64,000 nt of DNA, taken from positions 1,612,001 through 1,676,000 of the forward strand of contig NZ_CP018937.1 in NCBI RefSeq assembly GCF_002849695.1, read 5' to 3'. The translations under genes and the position numbers were made by a program. Source of the stretch: Bacteroides fragilis (GTDB lineage Bacteria; Bacteroidota; Bacteroidia; Bacteroidales; Bacteroidaceae). Positions 26,581 through 35,810 of the stretch are shown here, piece by piece (position 1 is the stretch's first letter; the number at the start of each line of letters is the position of its first letter). Under the pieces are notes generated by a model. That model saw only the letters and a program-made list of their open reading frames with translations, searched no databases and had not been told where the DNA came from.

Positions 26581-27978
26581 ATGAATAAACGAATATTATC
26601 TGTTTTTGTTCTGAGTGCCGCATTCTTAAGTGTGTATGCACAGCAGGACAAGGGAGGTATCAGCCCCGAAATGCTGAACCGGATTAAACAAAACTACCAG
26701 GGCACGACAACCGACAAGGCCATCCGTAACGCGATCGGTAACAACGATATCCGTAAGCTGGCTCTGAATCAGGACAACCTGAAGGGAATGGATACCCATT
26801 TTTCTATTAAAGTAGACTCAAAAGGAATTACAGACCAGAAATCGTCCGGTCGTTGCTGGCTGTTCACCGGCCTGAATGTGATGCGCGCCAAAGCCATCGC
26901 CCGGTACGGACTCGGATCGTTTGAGTTTTCTCAGAATTACAACTTCTTCTGGGATCAACTGGAGAAAACGAATCTTTTCCTGCAAGGTGTCATCGACACC
27001 CGTGAGAAGCCGATGGACGACAAAATGGTGGAGTGGCTGTTCCGTAATCCGCTGAGTGACGGAGGTACGTTTACAGGTGTAGCCGACATCGTTTCTAAAT
27101 ATGGTCTGGTGCCCAAAGAGGTGATGCCTGAGACGAACAGCAGCGAGAATACATCACGCATGGCTGGGCTGATTGCTGAAAAATTGCGTGAATTTGGTCT
27201 GCAACTGCGTGATCAGGCTGCAAAGGGAGACAAACTGCCTGCGCTTGAAAACAGCAAAACGGAAATGCTGGGCACCGTATACCGCATGCTGGTGCTGAAT
27301 CTGGGGGTTCCGCCTACGGAGTTTACCTGGACGCGTAAAGATGAAAAAGGAAATCCGGTGGAGACTGCACAATACACACCGATGTCGTTCCTCGAAAAAT
27401 ACGGCGACAAGAATCTGCTGGACAATTACGTGATGCTGATGAACGATCCGAGCCGTGAATATTATAAGTGTTATGAAATCGACTTTGACCGTCACCGTTA
27501 TGACGGACGCAACTGGACGTATGTTAACCTGCCGGCCGATGAAATCAAGGAGATGGCCATCGCTTCGCTGAAAGATAGTACGATGATGTATTTTTCGTGT
27601 GATGTAGGTAAATTCTTGAACTCGGAACGCGGATTGCTGGATGTGAACAACTATGACTATGCTTCGTTGATGGGTACCACTTTCGGTATGGATAAGAAAC
27701 AGCGTGTGCAGACATTTGCCAGTGGATCGAGCCATGCCATGACTCTGATGGCGGTAGACATTAAGGATGGCAAACCGGTGAAATGGATGGTGGAAAACAG
27801 TTGGGGAGCTGCCAATGGCTATCAGGGACACTTGATTATGACGGATCAGTGGTTCAACGAATATATGTTCCGCCTGGTGGTAGAAAAGAAATTCGCAACT
27901 CCCAAAGTGTTGGAAGTTCTGAAGCAGAAACCTGTTCGTTTGCCTGCTTGGGACCCGATGTTTGCTCCGGAAGAGTGA
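26581..27978 (+). CDS. pepC: Exported C1-family aminopeptidase C / bleomycin-hydrolase-like protease
   Basis: The product has 465 residues from the ATG at 26581; this start gives the signal peptide MNKRILSVFVLSAAFLSVYA and lies downstream of a -7 box, unlike an upstream in-frame codon. The papain-type active site is complete: Cys92 in KSSGRCWLF, His in SGSSHAMTLM and Asn in WMVENSWG. PepC/bleomycin hydrolases are normally cytoplasmic hexamers that remove N-terminal residues; a signal peptide places this one in the periplasm or beyond, where it may degrade dietary or host peptides. It is monocistronic, diverges from the Omp85-like gene and is closed by a hairpin at 28149. Confidence 0.9.
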   Translation: MNKRILSVFVLSAAFLSVYAQQDKGGISPEMLNRIKQNYQGTTTDKAIRNAIGNNDIRKLALNQDNLKGMDTHFSIKVDSKGITDQKSSGRCWLFTGLNVMRAKAIARYGLGSFEFSQNYNFFWDQLEKTNLFLQGVIDTREKPMDDKMVEWLFRNPLSDGGTFTGVADIVSKYGLVPKEVMPETNSSENTSRMAGLIAEKLREFGLQLRDQAAKGDKLPALENSKTEMLGTVYRMLVLNLGVPPTEFTWTRKDEKGNPVETAQYTPMSFLEKYGDKNLLDNYVMLMNDPSREYYKCYEIDFDRHRYDGRNWTYVNLPADEIKEMAIASLKDSTMMYFSCDVGKFLNSERGLLDVNNYDYASLMGTTFGMDKKQRVQTFASGSSHAMTLMAVDIKDGKPVKWMVENSWGAANGYQGHLIMTDQWFNEYMFRLVVEKKFATPKVLEVLKQKPVRLPAWDPMFAPEE

Positions 27979-28148
27979 AATGAACGCTGACTGATGAACT
28001 CTGAATGATGAACGGTCAACAGGTTTGTGTATTGCCTTCATTCTCCCCCGGTTTATAAGGGGAGCGTCCTTTGGGGGGGAGAGGAGATTGAATACATATC
28101 TTTATATATCGATTGAAGGGTTCCAAACGATCGACGCTAAATAAAAAG

Positions 28149-28185
28149 GGGTGTAGCTGTCCTCCGCGGATGGCTACACCCTTTT
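28149..28185 (+). terminator. Hairpin terminator formed by opposed repeat cores
   Basis: GGGTGTAGC (28149-28157) pairs with GCTACACCC (28173-28181), and the stem continues inward through two G-T pairs to TCC/GGA, followed by TTTT. It lies 171 bp after the peptidase stop, and its right arm is also the first unit of the 22-bp array. Confidence 0.65.
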
Positions 28186-28269
28186 GCTGTTGGGGCTACA
28201 CCCTTTCATCCATAGGGCTACACCCTTTTACAACTAAGGCTACACCCTTCTTTCCGGATGGCTATGTCC
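28172..28269 (+). repeat. Array of five 22-bp-spaced GGCTACACCC repeats
   Basis: Cores begin at 28172, 28194, 28216, 28238 and 28260, exactly 22 bp apart; the first four read GGCTACACCC and the fifth is diverged (GGCTATGTCC). The spacers differ in sequence but keep TTT after the core and often end in a short A/T word. A second locus of the same family is at 59204-59280. Confidence 0.85.
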
Positions 28270-28468
28270 CCCCATAATTTATACTTTCCGGCATCCCCTG
28301 TTCGTCGTCAATAATTCATTCAGCATAGCCTGTTCCTCGTTCTTTGTTGACCGTTCATCAGTGATAATTTTAGCCTTTTTAGTATCTTTGTGATCGTTAA
28401 CGATGCTAATTAAAGAAATATCTCCTTAATTCCTTTCACATTTCCTCTTTATTCACATTATTATTTAT

Positions 28469-28476
28469 TACTTTTG
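28469..28476 (+). promoter_or_regulatory. Bacteroidetes -7 box for the nqr operon
   Basis: TACTTTTG matches TAnnTTTG, 36 bp before the nqrA ATG. It also makes an upstream in-frame TTG at 28474 an unlikely start. Confidence 0.65.
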
Positions 28477-28512
28477 CGGGCAAATTATGAAACCATTATT
28501 TTATATAATCAC

Positions 28513-29865
28513 ATGGCAAATGTAATAAAGTTACGTAAAGGCCTTGACATCAACCTGAAAGGAAAAGCTGCTGAAGAGCTCTCAACGGTGAAAGAACCGG
28601 GATTCTACGCACTCGTACCCGATGATTTCCCAGGAGTGACTCCGAAGGTGGTGGTGAAAGAACAGGAATATGTGATGGCCGGGGGACCCTTGTTTATCGA
28701 CAAGAACCATCCTGAAGTTAAATTTGTTTCGCCCGTTAGCGGCGTTGTAACAAGCGTGGAGCGCGGTGCACGCCGTAAGGTGCTGAACATCGTGGTTGAA
28801 GCCGCTGCTGAGCAGGATTACGAAGAATTCGGCAAGAAGGACGTATCCAAACTCGACGGTGAGGCTGTGAAAGCTGCACTCTTGGAAGCTGGTATGTTTG
28901 CATTTATGAGACAGCGTCCGTATGACGTGATTGCCGATCCGACAGTCGCTCCGCGGGCTATTTTCATTTCTGCTTTCGACAGCAACCCGCTGGCACCCGA
29001 TTTTGAGTTCGCTCTGAAAGGGGAAGAAGCTAATTTCCAGACTGGACTGGATGCCCTGGCTAAGATCGCCAAGACGTATCTCGGTATTAGCAGCAAACAA
29101 AAAACGACAGCCTTGACACAGGCTAAAAATGTCACGGTAACCGTATTTGACGGACCGAACCCTGCCGGAAATGTAGGGGTGCAAATCAATCATGTAGCTC
29201 CTGTGGTGAAAGGTGAAACCGTGTGGACCATCGGCGCAGAAGCTGTGATCTTCATCGGACGTCTGTTCAATTCCGGACGGGTGGATCTGACACGCACTGT
29301 AGCCGTTACAGGCTCTGAAGTCCTGAAACCGGCTTATTGCAAACTGAAAGTAGGTGCATTGTTGACCAATGTGTTTGCCGGAAACGTGACAAAAGATAAG
29401 GAGTTGCGTTACATCAGCGGTAATGTGCTGACAGGCAAGCAGGTGAAACCAAACGGATTCCTCGGTGCTTTCGACAGTCAGTTGACCGTGATTCCCGAAG
29501 GCGACGACATCCACGAGATATTGGGATGGATCATGCCGCGTTTCAATCAGTTCAGCGTGAACCGTTCGTATTTCAGCTGGTTGATGGGGAATAAGAAAGA
29601 GTATGTGCTCGATGCCCGTATCAAGGGAGGCGAACGCCACATGATTATGTCCGGCGAATACGACAAAGTGTTCCCGATGGACATTCTGCCTGAATTCCTG
29701 ATCAAAGCAATCATTGCCGGAGACATCGATCGCATGGAAGCTCTGGGTATCTACGAAGTAGCGCCCGAGGACTTTGCTTTGTGTGAGTTTGTCGACTCTT
29801 CGAAACTGGAATTGCAACGCATCGTTCGTGCCGGACTCGATATGCTTCGTGCTGAAATGATGTAA
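28513..29865 (+). CDS. nqrA: Na+-translocating NADH:quinone reductase subunit A
   Basis: The product has 450 residues. The start is the ATG at 28513 (MANVIKLRKGLDINLKG), which gives the conserved NqrA N-terminus. NqrA is the cytoplasmic, RnfC-like subunit that binds quinone at the membrane face of the complex. MKLRKGL-type beginning, LVPDDFPGVTPKVVVKEQ and TGSEVLKPAYCKLKVGA are family landmarks. It is the first gene of six in the standard order A-F. The complex couples NADH oxidation by quinone to Na+ export and is the main sodium-motive-force generator in Bacteroides. Confidence 0.96.
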   Translation: MANVIKLRKGLDINLKGKAAEELSTVKEPGFYALVPDDFPGVTPKVVVKEQEYVMAGGPLFIDKNHPEVKFVSPVSGVVTSVERGARRKVLNIVVEAAAEQDYEEFGKKDVSKLDGEAVKAALLEAGMFAFMRQRPYDVIADPTVAPRAIFISAFDSNPLAPDFEFALKGEEANFQTGLDALAKIAKTYLGISSKQKTTALTQAKNVTVTVFDGPNPAGNVGVQINHVAPVVKGETVWTIGAEAVIFIGRLFNSGRVDLTRTVAVTGSEVLKPAYCKLKVGALLTNVFAGNVTKDKELRYISGNVLTGKQVKPNGFLGAFDSQLTVIPEGDDIHEILGWIMPRFNQFSVNRSYFSWLMGNKKEYVLDARIKGGERHMIMSGEYDKVFPMDILPEFLIKAIIAGDIDRMEALGIYEVAPEDFALCEFVDSSKLELQRIVRAGLDMLRAEMM

Positions 29866-29898
29866 TTCATAACACATAATTTATATAATTCATAATTA

Positions 29899-31077
29899 AT
29901 GAAAGCGTTAAGAAATTATCTCGATAAGATAAAGCCGAACTTTGAAGAGGGCGGCAAACTCCACGCGTTTCGTTCGGTGTTCGACGGTTTCGAAACATTC
30001 TTGTTCGTGCCAAACACCACTTCGAAATCGGGAGCGCACATCCACGACTCGATTGATAGCAAACGTATCATGTCGATTGTGGTTATTTCGTTGATACCGG
30101 CTTTACTGTTCGGTATGTACAACGTAGGTTACCAGCATTTCACTCACACCGGAGCTCAGGGTGGTTTCATCGAAATGTTCATTTACGGTTTCCTGGCCAT
30201 ACTGCCTAAGATTATCGTATCTTATGTAGTGGGTCTGGGCATCGAGTTTGTCGTAGCACAGTGGAAGAAAGAAGAAATTCAGGAAGGTTTCCTCGTTTCG
30301 GGTATCCTGATTCCGATGATCGTACCGGTGGACTGTCCGTTGTGGATTCTGGCGATAGCTACTGCATTTGCTGTTATCTTCGCCAAAGAAGTATTCGGCG
30401 GTACAGGTATGAACGTGTTCAATGTTGCGCTCGTTACCCGTGCTTTCCTGTTCTTCGCATATCCTACCAAGATGTCGGGTGATGCCGTTTGGGTGGCACA
30501 AGACAGTATCTTCGGACTGGGTAATACGGTAGACGGACTGACAGCGGCCACTTCGTTGGGTGTAGCATCTACTGCTACCGATCCGAACGGGTTCCCGGCT
30601 TTCTCCTGGGACATGGTGACCGGTCTGATTCCGGGTTCTATCGGTGAAACCAGTGTGATTGCTATTCTGATTGGTGCTGCTATCCTGTTGTGGACAGGTA
30701 TCGCAAGCTGGAAAACGATGCTCTCCGTATTCGTAGGTGGTGCTTTCATGGGCTGGATTTTCAATGCTGTAGGTCCGGACACTGCCATGGCTCACATGCC
30801 TTGGTACGAACACCTCGTGCTGGGTGGTTTCTGCTTCGGTGCCGTATTTATGGCTACCGACCCTGTGACTTCTGCACGTACGGAGACCGGTAAGTATATC
30901 TTCGGATTCCTGATCGGTGCGATGGCCATCATCATTCGTGTGCTGAACCCCGGTTATCCCGAAGGTATGATGCTCGCTATCCTGTTGATGAACATCTTCG
31001 CTCCGCTGATTGACTACTGTGTGGTTCAGAGCAACATCAAACTGCGTGAAAAACGCGCTATTAAGTCTAACAATTAA
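29899..31077 (+). CDS. nqrB: Na+-translocating NADH:quinone reductase subunit B
   Basis: The product has 392 residues and is an integral membrane protein with about ten helices. DGLTAATSLG contains the Thr that carries covalently bound FMN in this family, and the N-terminal LRNYLDKIKPNFEEGGKL and GTGMNVFNVALVTRAFLFFAYP are conserved. NqrB also holds riboflavin and forms the Na+ path with D and E. It starts 33 bp after nqrA. Confidence 0.96.
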   Translation: MKALRNYLDKIKPNFEEGGKLHAFRSVFDGFETFLFVPNTTSKSGAHIHDSIDSKRIMSIVVISLIPALLFGMYNVGYQHFTHTGAQGGFIEMFIYGFLAILPKIIVSYVVGLGIEFVVAQWKKEEIQEGFLVSGILIPMIVPVDCPLWILAIATAFAVIFAKEVFGGTGMNVFNVALVTRAFLFFAYPTKMSGDAVWVAQDSIFGLGNTVDGLTAATSLGVASTATDPNGFPAFSWDMVTGLIPGSIGETSVIAILIGAAILLWTGIASWKTMLSVFVGGAFMGWIFNAVGPDTAMAHMPWYEHLVLGGFCFGAVFMATDPVTSARTETGKYIFGFLIGAMAIIIRVLNPGYPEGMMLAILLMNIFAPLIDYCVVQSNIKLREKRAIKSNN

Positions 31078-31091
31078 ACCGAACAAGAAAG

Positions 31092-31769
31092 ATGAATACA
31101 AATAGTAATTCTTATACTATCATTTATGCTTCGGTAATGGTTGTTATCGTGGCATTCCTGCTCGCATTCGTCAGCTCTTCACTGAAAGCGATTCAGAACA
31201 AGAATCAGGAGCTGGATACGAAGAAGCAAATTCTGGCTGCTTTGAACATCAGAGATGTGAAGGACGCCGATGCTGAATATAATAAATATGTAAAGGGTGA
31301 CATGCTGATGAACGTAGATGGCACTCTGACAGAAAATACGGATGGTTTCTCTATCAGCTACGAAAAAGAAGCAAAGGAAAACAATCGTTTGCACGTTTTC
31401 GTATGTGATGTAGACGGAGAGACCAAGTATGTGGTACCGGTTTATGGCGCAGGCCTTTGGGGCGCTATCTGGGGATATGTGGCTTTAAATGCTGATAAGG
31501 ACACTGTTTATGGTGTTTATTTCTCGCATGCCAGCGAAACTCCGGGCTTGGGTGCCGAAATTGCGACAACCGCTTTCCAGGGTGAATTCTCGGGCAAGAA
31601 GGTGTTGAAAGACGGACAGGTTGCACTGGCTGTAGAGAAAAACGGAAAGGTGACAGACCCTGCTTATCAGGTGGACGGTATTTCGGGTGGTACAATCACT
31701 TCGAAAGGTGTGGATGCCATGATCAAAGCTTGTCTGAGCCAGTACGATAAATTTTTAACTAATAATTAA
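31092..31769 (+). CDS. nqrC: Na+-translocating NADH:quinone reductase subunit C
   Basis: The product has 225 residues. One N-terminal helix (TIIYASVMVVIVAFLLAFVS) anchors a periplasmic FMN domain. DGISGGTITSKG carries the Thr that bears FMN through a phosphoester bond, attached by ApbE (not in the window). ETPGLGAEI is a conserved FMN-contact motif. It sits 14 bp after nqrB and 16 bp before nqrD. Confidence 0.96.
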   Translation: MNTNSNSYTIIYASVMVVIVAFLLAFVSSSLKAIQNKNQELDTKKQILAALNIRDVKDADAEYNKYVKGDMLMNVDGTLTENTDGFSISYEKEAKENNRLHVFVCDVDGETKYVVPVYGAGLWGAIWGYVALNADKDTVYGVYFSHASETPGLGAEIATTAFQGEFSGKKVLKDGQVALAVEKNGKVTDPAYQVDGISGGTITSKGVDAMIKACLSQYDKFLTNN

Positions 31770-31785
31770 GGAGGAACGATAGAAT

Positions 31786-32418
31786 ATGAGCCAATTATTT
31801 TCTAAAAAGAATAAAGAAGTATTCGCTACTCCGCTGGGATTGAATAACCCGGTAACCGTGCAGGTGCTCGGTATCTGTTCGGCGCTGGCTGTAACGGCCA
31901 AACTGGAACCGGCTATCGTGATGGGTCTTTCGGTAACTGTGATTACGGCTTTCTCAAACGTCGTTATCTCTTTGCTGCGTAAGACGATTCCTAACCGTAT
32001 CCGTATCATCGTACAGTTGGTGGTAGTAGCTGCGTTGGTAACTATAGTAAGTGAAGTGTTGAAGGCATTTGCATACGACGTAAGCGTACAGCTTTCGGTA
32101 TATGTAGGTCTGATCATTACAAACTGTATCCTGATGGGACGTCTGGAAGCATTTGCCATGGCAAACGGCCCGTGGGAGTCATTCCTCGACGGTGTGGGTA
32201 ATGGTCTGGGATATGCCAAGATTCTGATTATCGTGGCTTTCTTCCGCGAATTGCTCGGATCGGGCACATTGCTCAACTTCCGTATTATCCCTGAGGCATT
32301 CTACAAGATGGGCTATATCAACAATGGTTTGATGTTGATGCCGCCGATGGCACTGATCATCTGTGCTTGTATCATCTGGTATCAGCGCAGCCGTTGCAAA
32401 GAACTCCAGGAAAAGTAA
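31786..32418 (+). CDS. nqrD: Na+-translocating NADH:quinone reductase subunit D
   Basis: The product has 210 residues and six membrane helices. The half-helix motif LGICSALAVTAKLEPAIVMG and VGLIITNCILMGRLEAFAM match the NqrD/RnfE family, which pairs with NqrE around a buried iron centre in inverted topology. A strong AAGGAGGA ribosome-binding site lies just upstream of the ATG, unusual among the weak sites of its neighbours. Confidence 0.96.
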   Translation: MSQLFSKKNKEVFATPLGLNNPVTVQVLGICSALAVTAKLEPAIVMGLSVTVITAFSNVVISLLRKTIPNRIRIIVQLVVVAALVTIVSEVLKAFAYDVSVQLSVYVGLIITNCILMGRLEAFAMANGPWESFLDGVGNGLGYAKILIIVAFFRELLGSGTLLNFRIIPEAFYKMGYINNGLMLMPPMALIICACIIWYQRSRCKELQEK

Positions 32419-32446
32419 TACAACCTAAGAAAGTAAAAGAAAAATT

Positions 32447-33073
32447 ATGGAACAATTATTAAGTTTATTCGTCCGCTCCATCTTTGTGGACAACATGATA
32501 TTCGCCTTCTTCCTGGGTATGTGTTCATATCTGGCTGTGTCGAAGAATGTGAAAACTGCTGTAGGACTGGGTATCGCCGTAACTTTTGTTTTGATCGTTA
32601 CGTTGCCGGTCAACTACTTGCTTCAGACAAAGGTGCTGGCTGCCAATGCTATCATTGAAGGTGTTGACCTCAGCTTCCTGAGTTTTATTCTCTTTATTGC
32701 CGTTATTGCCGGTATCGTGCAGTTGGTAGAAATGGTAGTGGAACGATTCAGCCCTTCGCTCTACGCTTCATTGGGTATCTTCCTGCCGCTGATCGCCGTT
32801 AACTGTGCCATCATGGGTGCTTCACTGTTCATGCAGCAGAGAATCACGATGGATCCGTCGAACCCGCAGGCCATCACCGGTGTAGGTAGTGCTGTGGTAT
32901 ACGCGCTCGGTTCCGGTATCGGTTGGTTACTGGCTATCGTCGGTCTGGCTGCTATCCGCGAAAAGATGGCCTACTCTGATGTTCCCGCTCCGCTGAAAGG
33001 TCTGGGCATTACGTTTATCACAGTAGGACTGATGGCTATGGCCTTTATGTGTTTCTCTGGATTGAAGTTATAA
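32447..33073 (+). CDS. nqrE: Na+-translocating NADH:quinone reductase subunit E
   Basis: The product has 208 residues and six membrane helices. [20 protein letters not shown] and [17 protein letters not shown] are the paired inverted-repeat motifs, with the Cys residues that bind the membrane iron together with NqrD. It forms part of the Na+ channel and lies 28 bp after nqrD and 22 bp before nqrF. Confidence 0.96.
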   Translation: MEQLLSLFVRSIFVDNMIFAFFLGMCSYLAVSKNVKTAVGLGIAVTFVLIVTLPVNYLLQTKVLAANAIIEGVDLSFLSFILFIAVIAGIVQLVEMVVERFSPSLYASLGIFLPLIAVNCAIMGASLFMQQRITMDPSNPQAITGVGSAVVYALGSGIGWLLAIVGLAAIREKMAYSDVPAPLKGLGITFITVGLMAMAFMCFSGLKL

Positions 33074-33095
33074 CTAAAGTAAAAAGAATAAAACA

Positions 33096-34367
33096 ATGAC
33101 GTCTTTAATATTAGCAAGTATCGGAGTCTTCCTTGTGGTGATCATCCTGCTTGTCATTATACTGCTCGTTGCGAAGAGCTATCTTTCTCCTTCGGGCGAG
33201 GTTACGATTACGATGAATGGAGAGCAACAACTGAAAACATCTCAGGGTGGTACACTGCTGGGTACGTTGTCTGCCAACAATGTGTTCCTTTCATCGGCTT
33301 GTGGTGGTAAGGGTTCGTGCGGACAGTGCCGTTGCCAGGTGCTCGAAGGCGGTGGCGAGATTTTGCCTACCGAAACCGGTTTCTTCTCTCGTAAAGAACA
33401 GGCCGATCACTGGCGCCTCGGTTGCCAGGTAAAGGTGAAACAGGATATGTCTATCAAGATCGACGAGTCTATCCTGGGTGTGAAAGAGTGGGAGTGCGAG
33501 GTGATCTCGAACAAGAACGTGGCTACGTTTATCAAAGAGTTTATCGTGGCTCTGCCTCCGGGCGAACACATGGACTTCCTGCCGGGTTCGTATGCCCAGA
33601 TCAAGATTCCTACCTTCTCGATGGATTATGATAAGGATATCGATAAGAGCCTGATCGGTGACGAATATCTTCCGGCATGGGAGAAATTCGGTCTGCTGGG
33701 CTTGAAGTGCCGCAATGACGAGCCGACTATCCGTGCTTACTCTATGGCCAACTATCCGGCTGAAGGTGACCGCATCATGCTGACTGTACGTATCGCTACT
33801 CCTCCTTTCAAACCGAAAGACCAGGGACCGGGCTTTATGGATGTGATGCCGGGTATCGCTTCTTCTTACATCTTCACGCTGAAGCCGGGTGACAAGGTGA
33901 CCATGAGTGGCCCTTACGGTGACTTCCACCCGATCCTCGATTCGAAGAACGAAATGATGTGGATTGGTGGTGGTGCAGGTATGGCTCCGTTGCGTGCTCA
34001 GATTATGCACCTGACGAAGACACTGCATATCACTGACCGTACGATGAACTACTTCTACGGTGCCCGTGCACTGAACGAGGTGTTCTATCTGGAAGACTTC
34101 CTGCAGATTGAAAAAGATTTCCCGAACTTCAAGTTCCACTTGGCACTTGACCGTCCGGACCCTGCAGCAGACGCAGCCGGCGTGAAGTATACAGCAGGTT
34201 TCGTACACAACGTGATTTACGAAACTTACCTGAAGAACCATGAAGCTCCGGAAGACATTGAATATTACATGTGTGGTCCTGGCCCGATGAGCAAGGCTGT
34301 TGAGAAGATGCTTGACGATCTTGGTGTTCCGGCTAAGAACTTGATGTTTGATAACTTCGGTGGATAA
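33096..34367 (+). CDS. nqrF: Na+-translocating NADH:quinone reductase subunit F
   Basis: The product has 423 residues. An N-terminal helix is followed by a ferredoxin-type 2Fe-2S domain (SACGGKGSCGQCRC and a fourth Cys in WRLGCQV). An FAD domain (RAYSMANYP) and an NADH domain (GGGAGMAPLRAQ, YMCGPGPMSKAV) ending in FDNFGG complete it. It takes hydride from NADH and passes electrons to the 2Fe-2S centre and on to the membrane subunits. It is the last gene of the operon, with a terminator 22 bp behind. Confidence 0.97.
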   Translation: MTSLILASIGVFLVVIILLVIILLVAKSYLSPSGEVTITMNGEQQLKTSQGGTLLGTLSANNVFLSSACGGKGSCGQCRCQVLEGGGEILPTETGFFSRKEQADHWRLGCQVKVKQDMSIKIDESILGVKEWECEVISNKNVATFIKEFIVALPPGEHMDFLPGSYAQIKIPTFSMDYDKDIDKSLIGDEYLPAWEKFGLLGLKCRNDEPTIRAYSMANYPAEGDRIMLTVRIATPPFKPKDQGPGFMDVMPGIASSYIFTLKPGDKVTMSGPYGDFHPILDSKNEMMWIGGGAGMAPLRAQIMHLTKTLHITDRTMNYFYGARALNEVFYLEDFLQIEKDFPNFKFHLALDRPDPAADAAGVKYTAGFVHNVIYETYLKNHEAPEDIEYYMCGPGPMSKAVEKMLDDLGVPAKNLMFDNFGG

Positions 34368-34389
34368 TCCTTCGGGAATTATAATAAAG

Positions 34390-34425
34390 AAACTGCTTTC
34401 GGCTGTCCGGAAGCAGTTTTTTTTT
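34390..34425 (+). terminator. Rho-independent terminator of the nqr operon
   Basis: AACTGCTTTCGG and CCGGAAGCAGTT pair over 12 bp (one G-T) around CTGT, followed by seven or more T. The T-run flows into the -7 box of the next gene. Confidence 0.9.
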
Positions 34426-34432
34426 ATCTTTG
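34425..34432 (+). promoter_or_regulatory. Bacteroidetes -7 box for the DEAD-box helicase
   Basis: TATCTTTG directly abuts the T-run of the nqr terminator and lies 29 bp before the helicase ATG. It supports the start at 34462 rather than an upstream in-frame codon. Confidence 0.65.
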
Positions 34433-34461
34433 TGTCATTATTCAAAAATGTGGAAAAAACA

Positions 34462-35781
34462 ATGAATGGTTTGAAGGATATACTCGAAAGGTTGAAAATA
34501 GAACAGCTCAATCCGATGCAGGAAGCATCTATTGAGGCATTTAATAAAGGTGGTGAAGACCTGATATTGCTTTCGCCCACAGGTTCGGGCAAGACCCTTG
34601 CTTTCTTGTTACCGTTGGTCGGTAGTCTGAGGGCTGATGTGAAAGGAGTACAAGCTGTGGTGCTGGTGCCTTCGCGCGAGTTGGCGTTGCAGATAGAGCA
34701 GGTGTTCAAGGCGATGGGAACAGAGTTCAAGGCAATGAGTTGTTATGGCGGACGTCCGGCAATGGAAGAGCATCGGACGATGAAAGGAATGCAGCCGGAG
34801 GTTATCATCGGTACGCCCGGCCGTATGAACGACCATCTCTCCAAGCAGAACTTCGATGCAAGCACAGTAAGCCTGTTGGTGATCGATGAATTTGATAAAT
34901 GCCTGGAGTTTGGTTTTCAGGAAGAGATGGCAACGGTTATCGGACAGTTGCCCGACTTGAAACGACGTTTTCTGACTTCGGCAACAGATGCGGAAGAGAT
35001 TCCGCAATTTACAGGACTGAACCGTACGATAAAGCTTGATTTCCTGACAAACGATGTGGAGGAATCACGCTTGCGGTTGATGAAGGTGGTTTCGCCTGCT
35101 AAAGATAAGATAGAAACCCTCTATAAGTTGCTTTGTACGTTGGGAAGCAGTTCGAGTATTGTTTTCTGTAACCACAGGGATGCGGTGGACCGTGTGAGTG
35201 CCTTACTAACGGAAAAAGGAGTTTCCAATGAACGCTTTCATGGAGGTATGGAGCAACCGGATCGGGAACGGGCACTGTATAAGTTCCGTAATGGCAGCTG
35301 TCCGGTGCTGGTGTCTACAGACTTGGCTGCCCGCGGACTTGATATCCCGGAGGTGGAGCATATCATCCATTATCATATCCCGGTGAATGAAGAAGCTTTT
35401 ACTCATCGTAACGGACGTACTGCCCGCTGGGATGCGACGGGTACTTCTTATCTGATATTGAATCCGGAGGAACGCGTGCCGGATTATATACCTTCGGAAC
35501 TCGATATCTTTGACTTACCGGAGAACGCGCCCCGTCCGTCTAAACCTCAGTGGATAACTATTTATATAGGTAAAGGGAAGAAGGACAAATTGAGTAAGAT
35601 CGATATTGCCGGATTCCTCTATAAGAAAGGAAATCTGGCGCGTGAAGACGTTGGAGCAATCGATGTGAAGGACCATTATGCTTTTGTAGCCGTGCGGCGG
35701 TCTAAGGTCAAGCAATTGCTGACGCTTATACGCGGTGAGAAGATCAAAGGGATGAAGACGGTGATTGAAGAGGCGGATTAA
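34462..35781 (+). CDS. DEAD-box ATP-dependent RNA helicase with DbpA-like C-terminal domain
   Basis: The product has 439 residues from ATG 34462. Helicase motifs in order: Q motif (LNPMQEASIEA), I (SPTGSGKT), Ia (PSRELALQ), Ib (TPGRM), II as DEFD instead of DEAD, III (SAT), V (STDLAARGLD) and VI (HRNGRTAR). Residues about 370-439 (WITIYIGKGKKDKLSKIDI, AFVAVRRSKV) resemble the DbpA RNA-binding domain that targets 23S rRNA, so a role in large-subunit assembly is plausible. It is probably monocistronic. Confidence 0.9.
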   Translation: MNGLKDILERLKIEQLNPMQEASIEAFNKGGEDLILLSPTGSGKTLAFLLPLVGSLRADVKGVQAVVLVPSRELALQIEQVFKAMGTEFKAMSCYGGRPAMEEHRTMKGMQPEVIIGTPGRMNDHLSKQNFDASTVSLLVIDEFDKCLEFGFQEEMATVIGQLPDLKRRFLTSATDAEEIPQFTGLNRTIKLDFLTNDVEESRLRLMKVVSPAKDKIETLYKLLCTLGSSSSIVFCNHRDAVDRVSALLTEKGVSNERFHGGMEQPDRERALYKFRNGSCPVLVSTDLAARGLDIPEVEHIIHYHIPVNEEAFTHRNGRTARWDATGTSYLILNPEERVPDYIPSELDIFDLPENAPRPSKPQWITIYIGKGKKDKLSKIDIAGFLYKKGNLAREDVGAIDVKDHYAFVAVRRSKVKQLLTLIRGEKIKGMKTVIEEAD

Positions 35782-35810
35782 AACGGATTTATTTGATAGA
35801 GGGGGCACGG

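Larger units (their letters stand above)
27979..28512. other. 534-bp intergenic region between the peptidase and nqrA
   Basis: No gene is seen. It holds a C/G-rich inverted motif around 28044-28081 (TCTCCCCCGG...GGGGGGAGA), resembling widely dispersed short repeats, then a strong hairpin (28149-28181), five GGCTACACCC cores at 22-bp spacing, a long AT-rich stretch, and the nqr promoter. Confidence 0.7.

Noticed and set aside
28149..28269. Possible CRISPR array from regular GGCTACACCC repeats
   Set aside because: Repeat plus spacer is only 22 bp, spacers are about 12 bp, and no cas gene is in the window.
28582..29877. Long antisense reading frame opposite nqrA
   Set aside because: It is a codon-bias shadow of nqrA: it lacks domain motifs and nqrA is unmistakable.
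33291..34730. Long antisense frame across nqrF and the helicase 5' end
   Set aside because: It spans two well-supported plus-strand genes, a terminator and a promoter.
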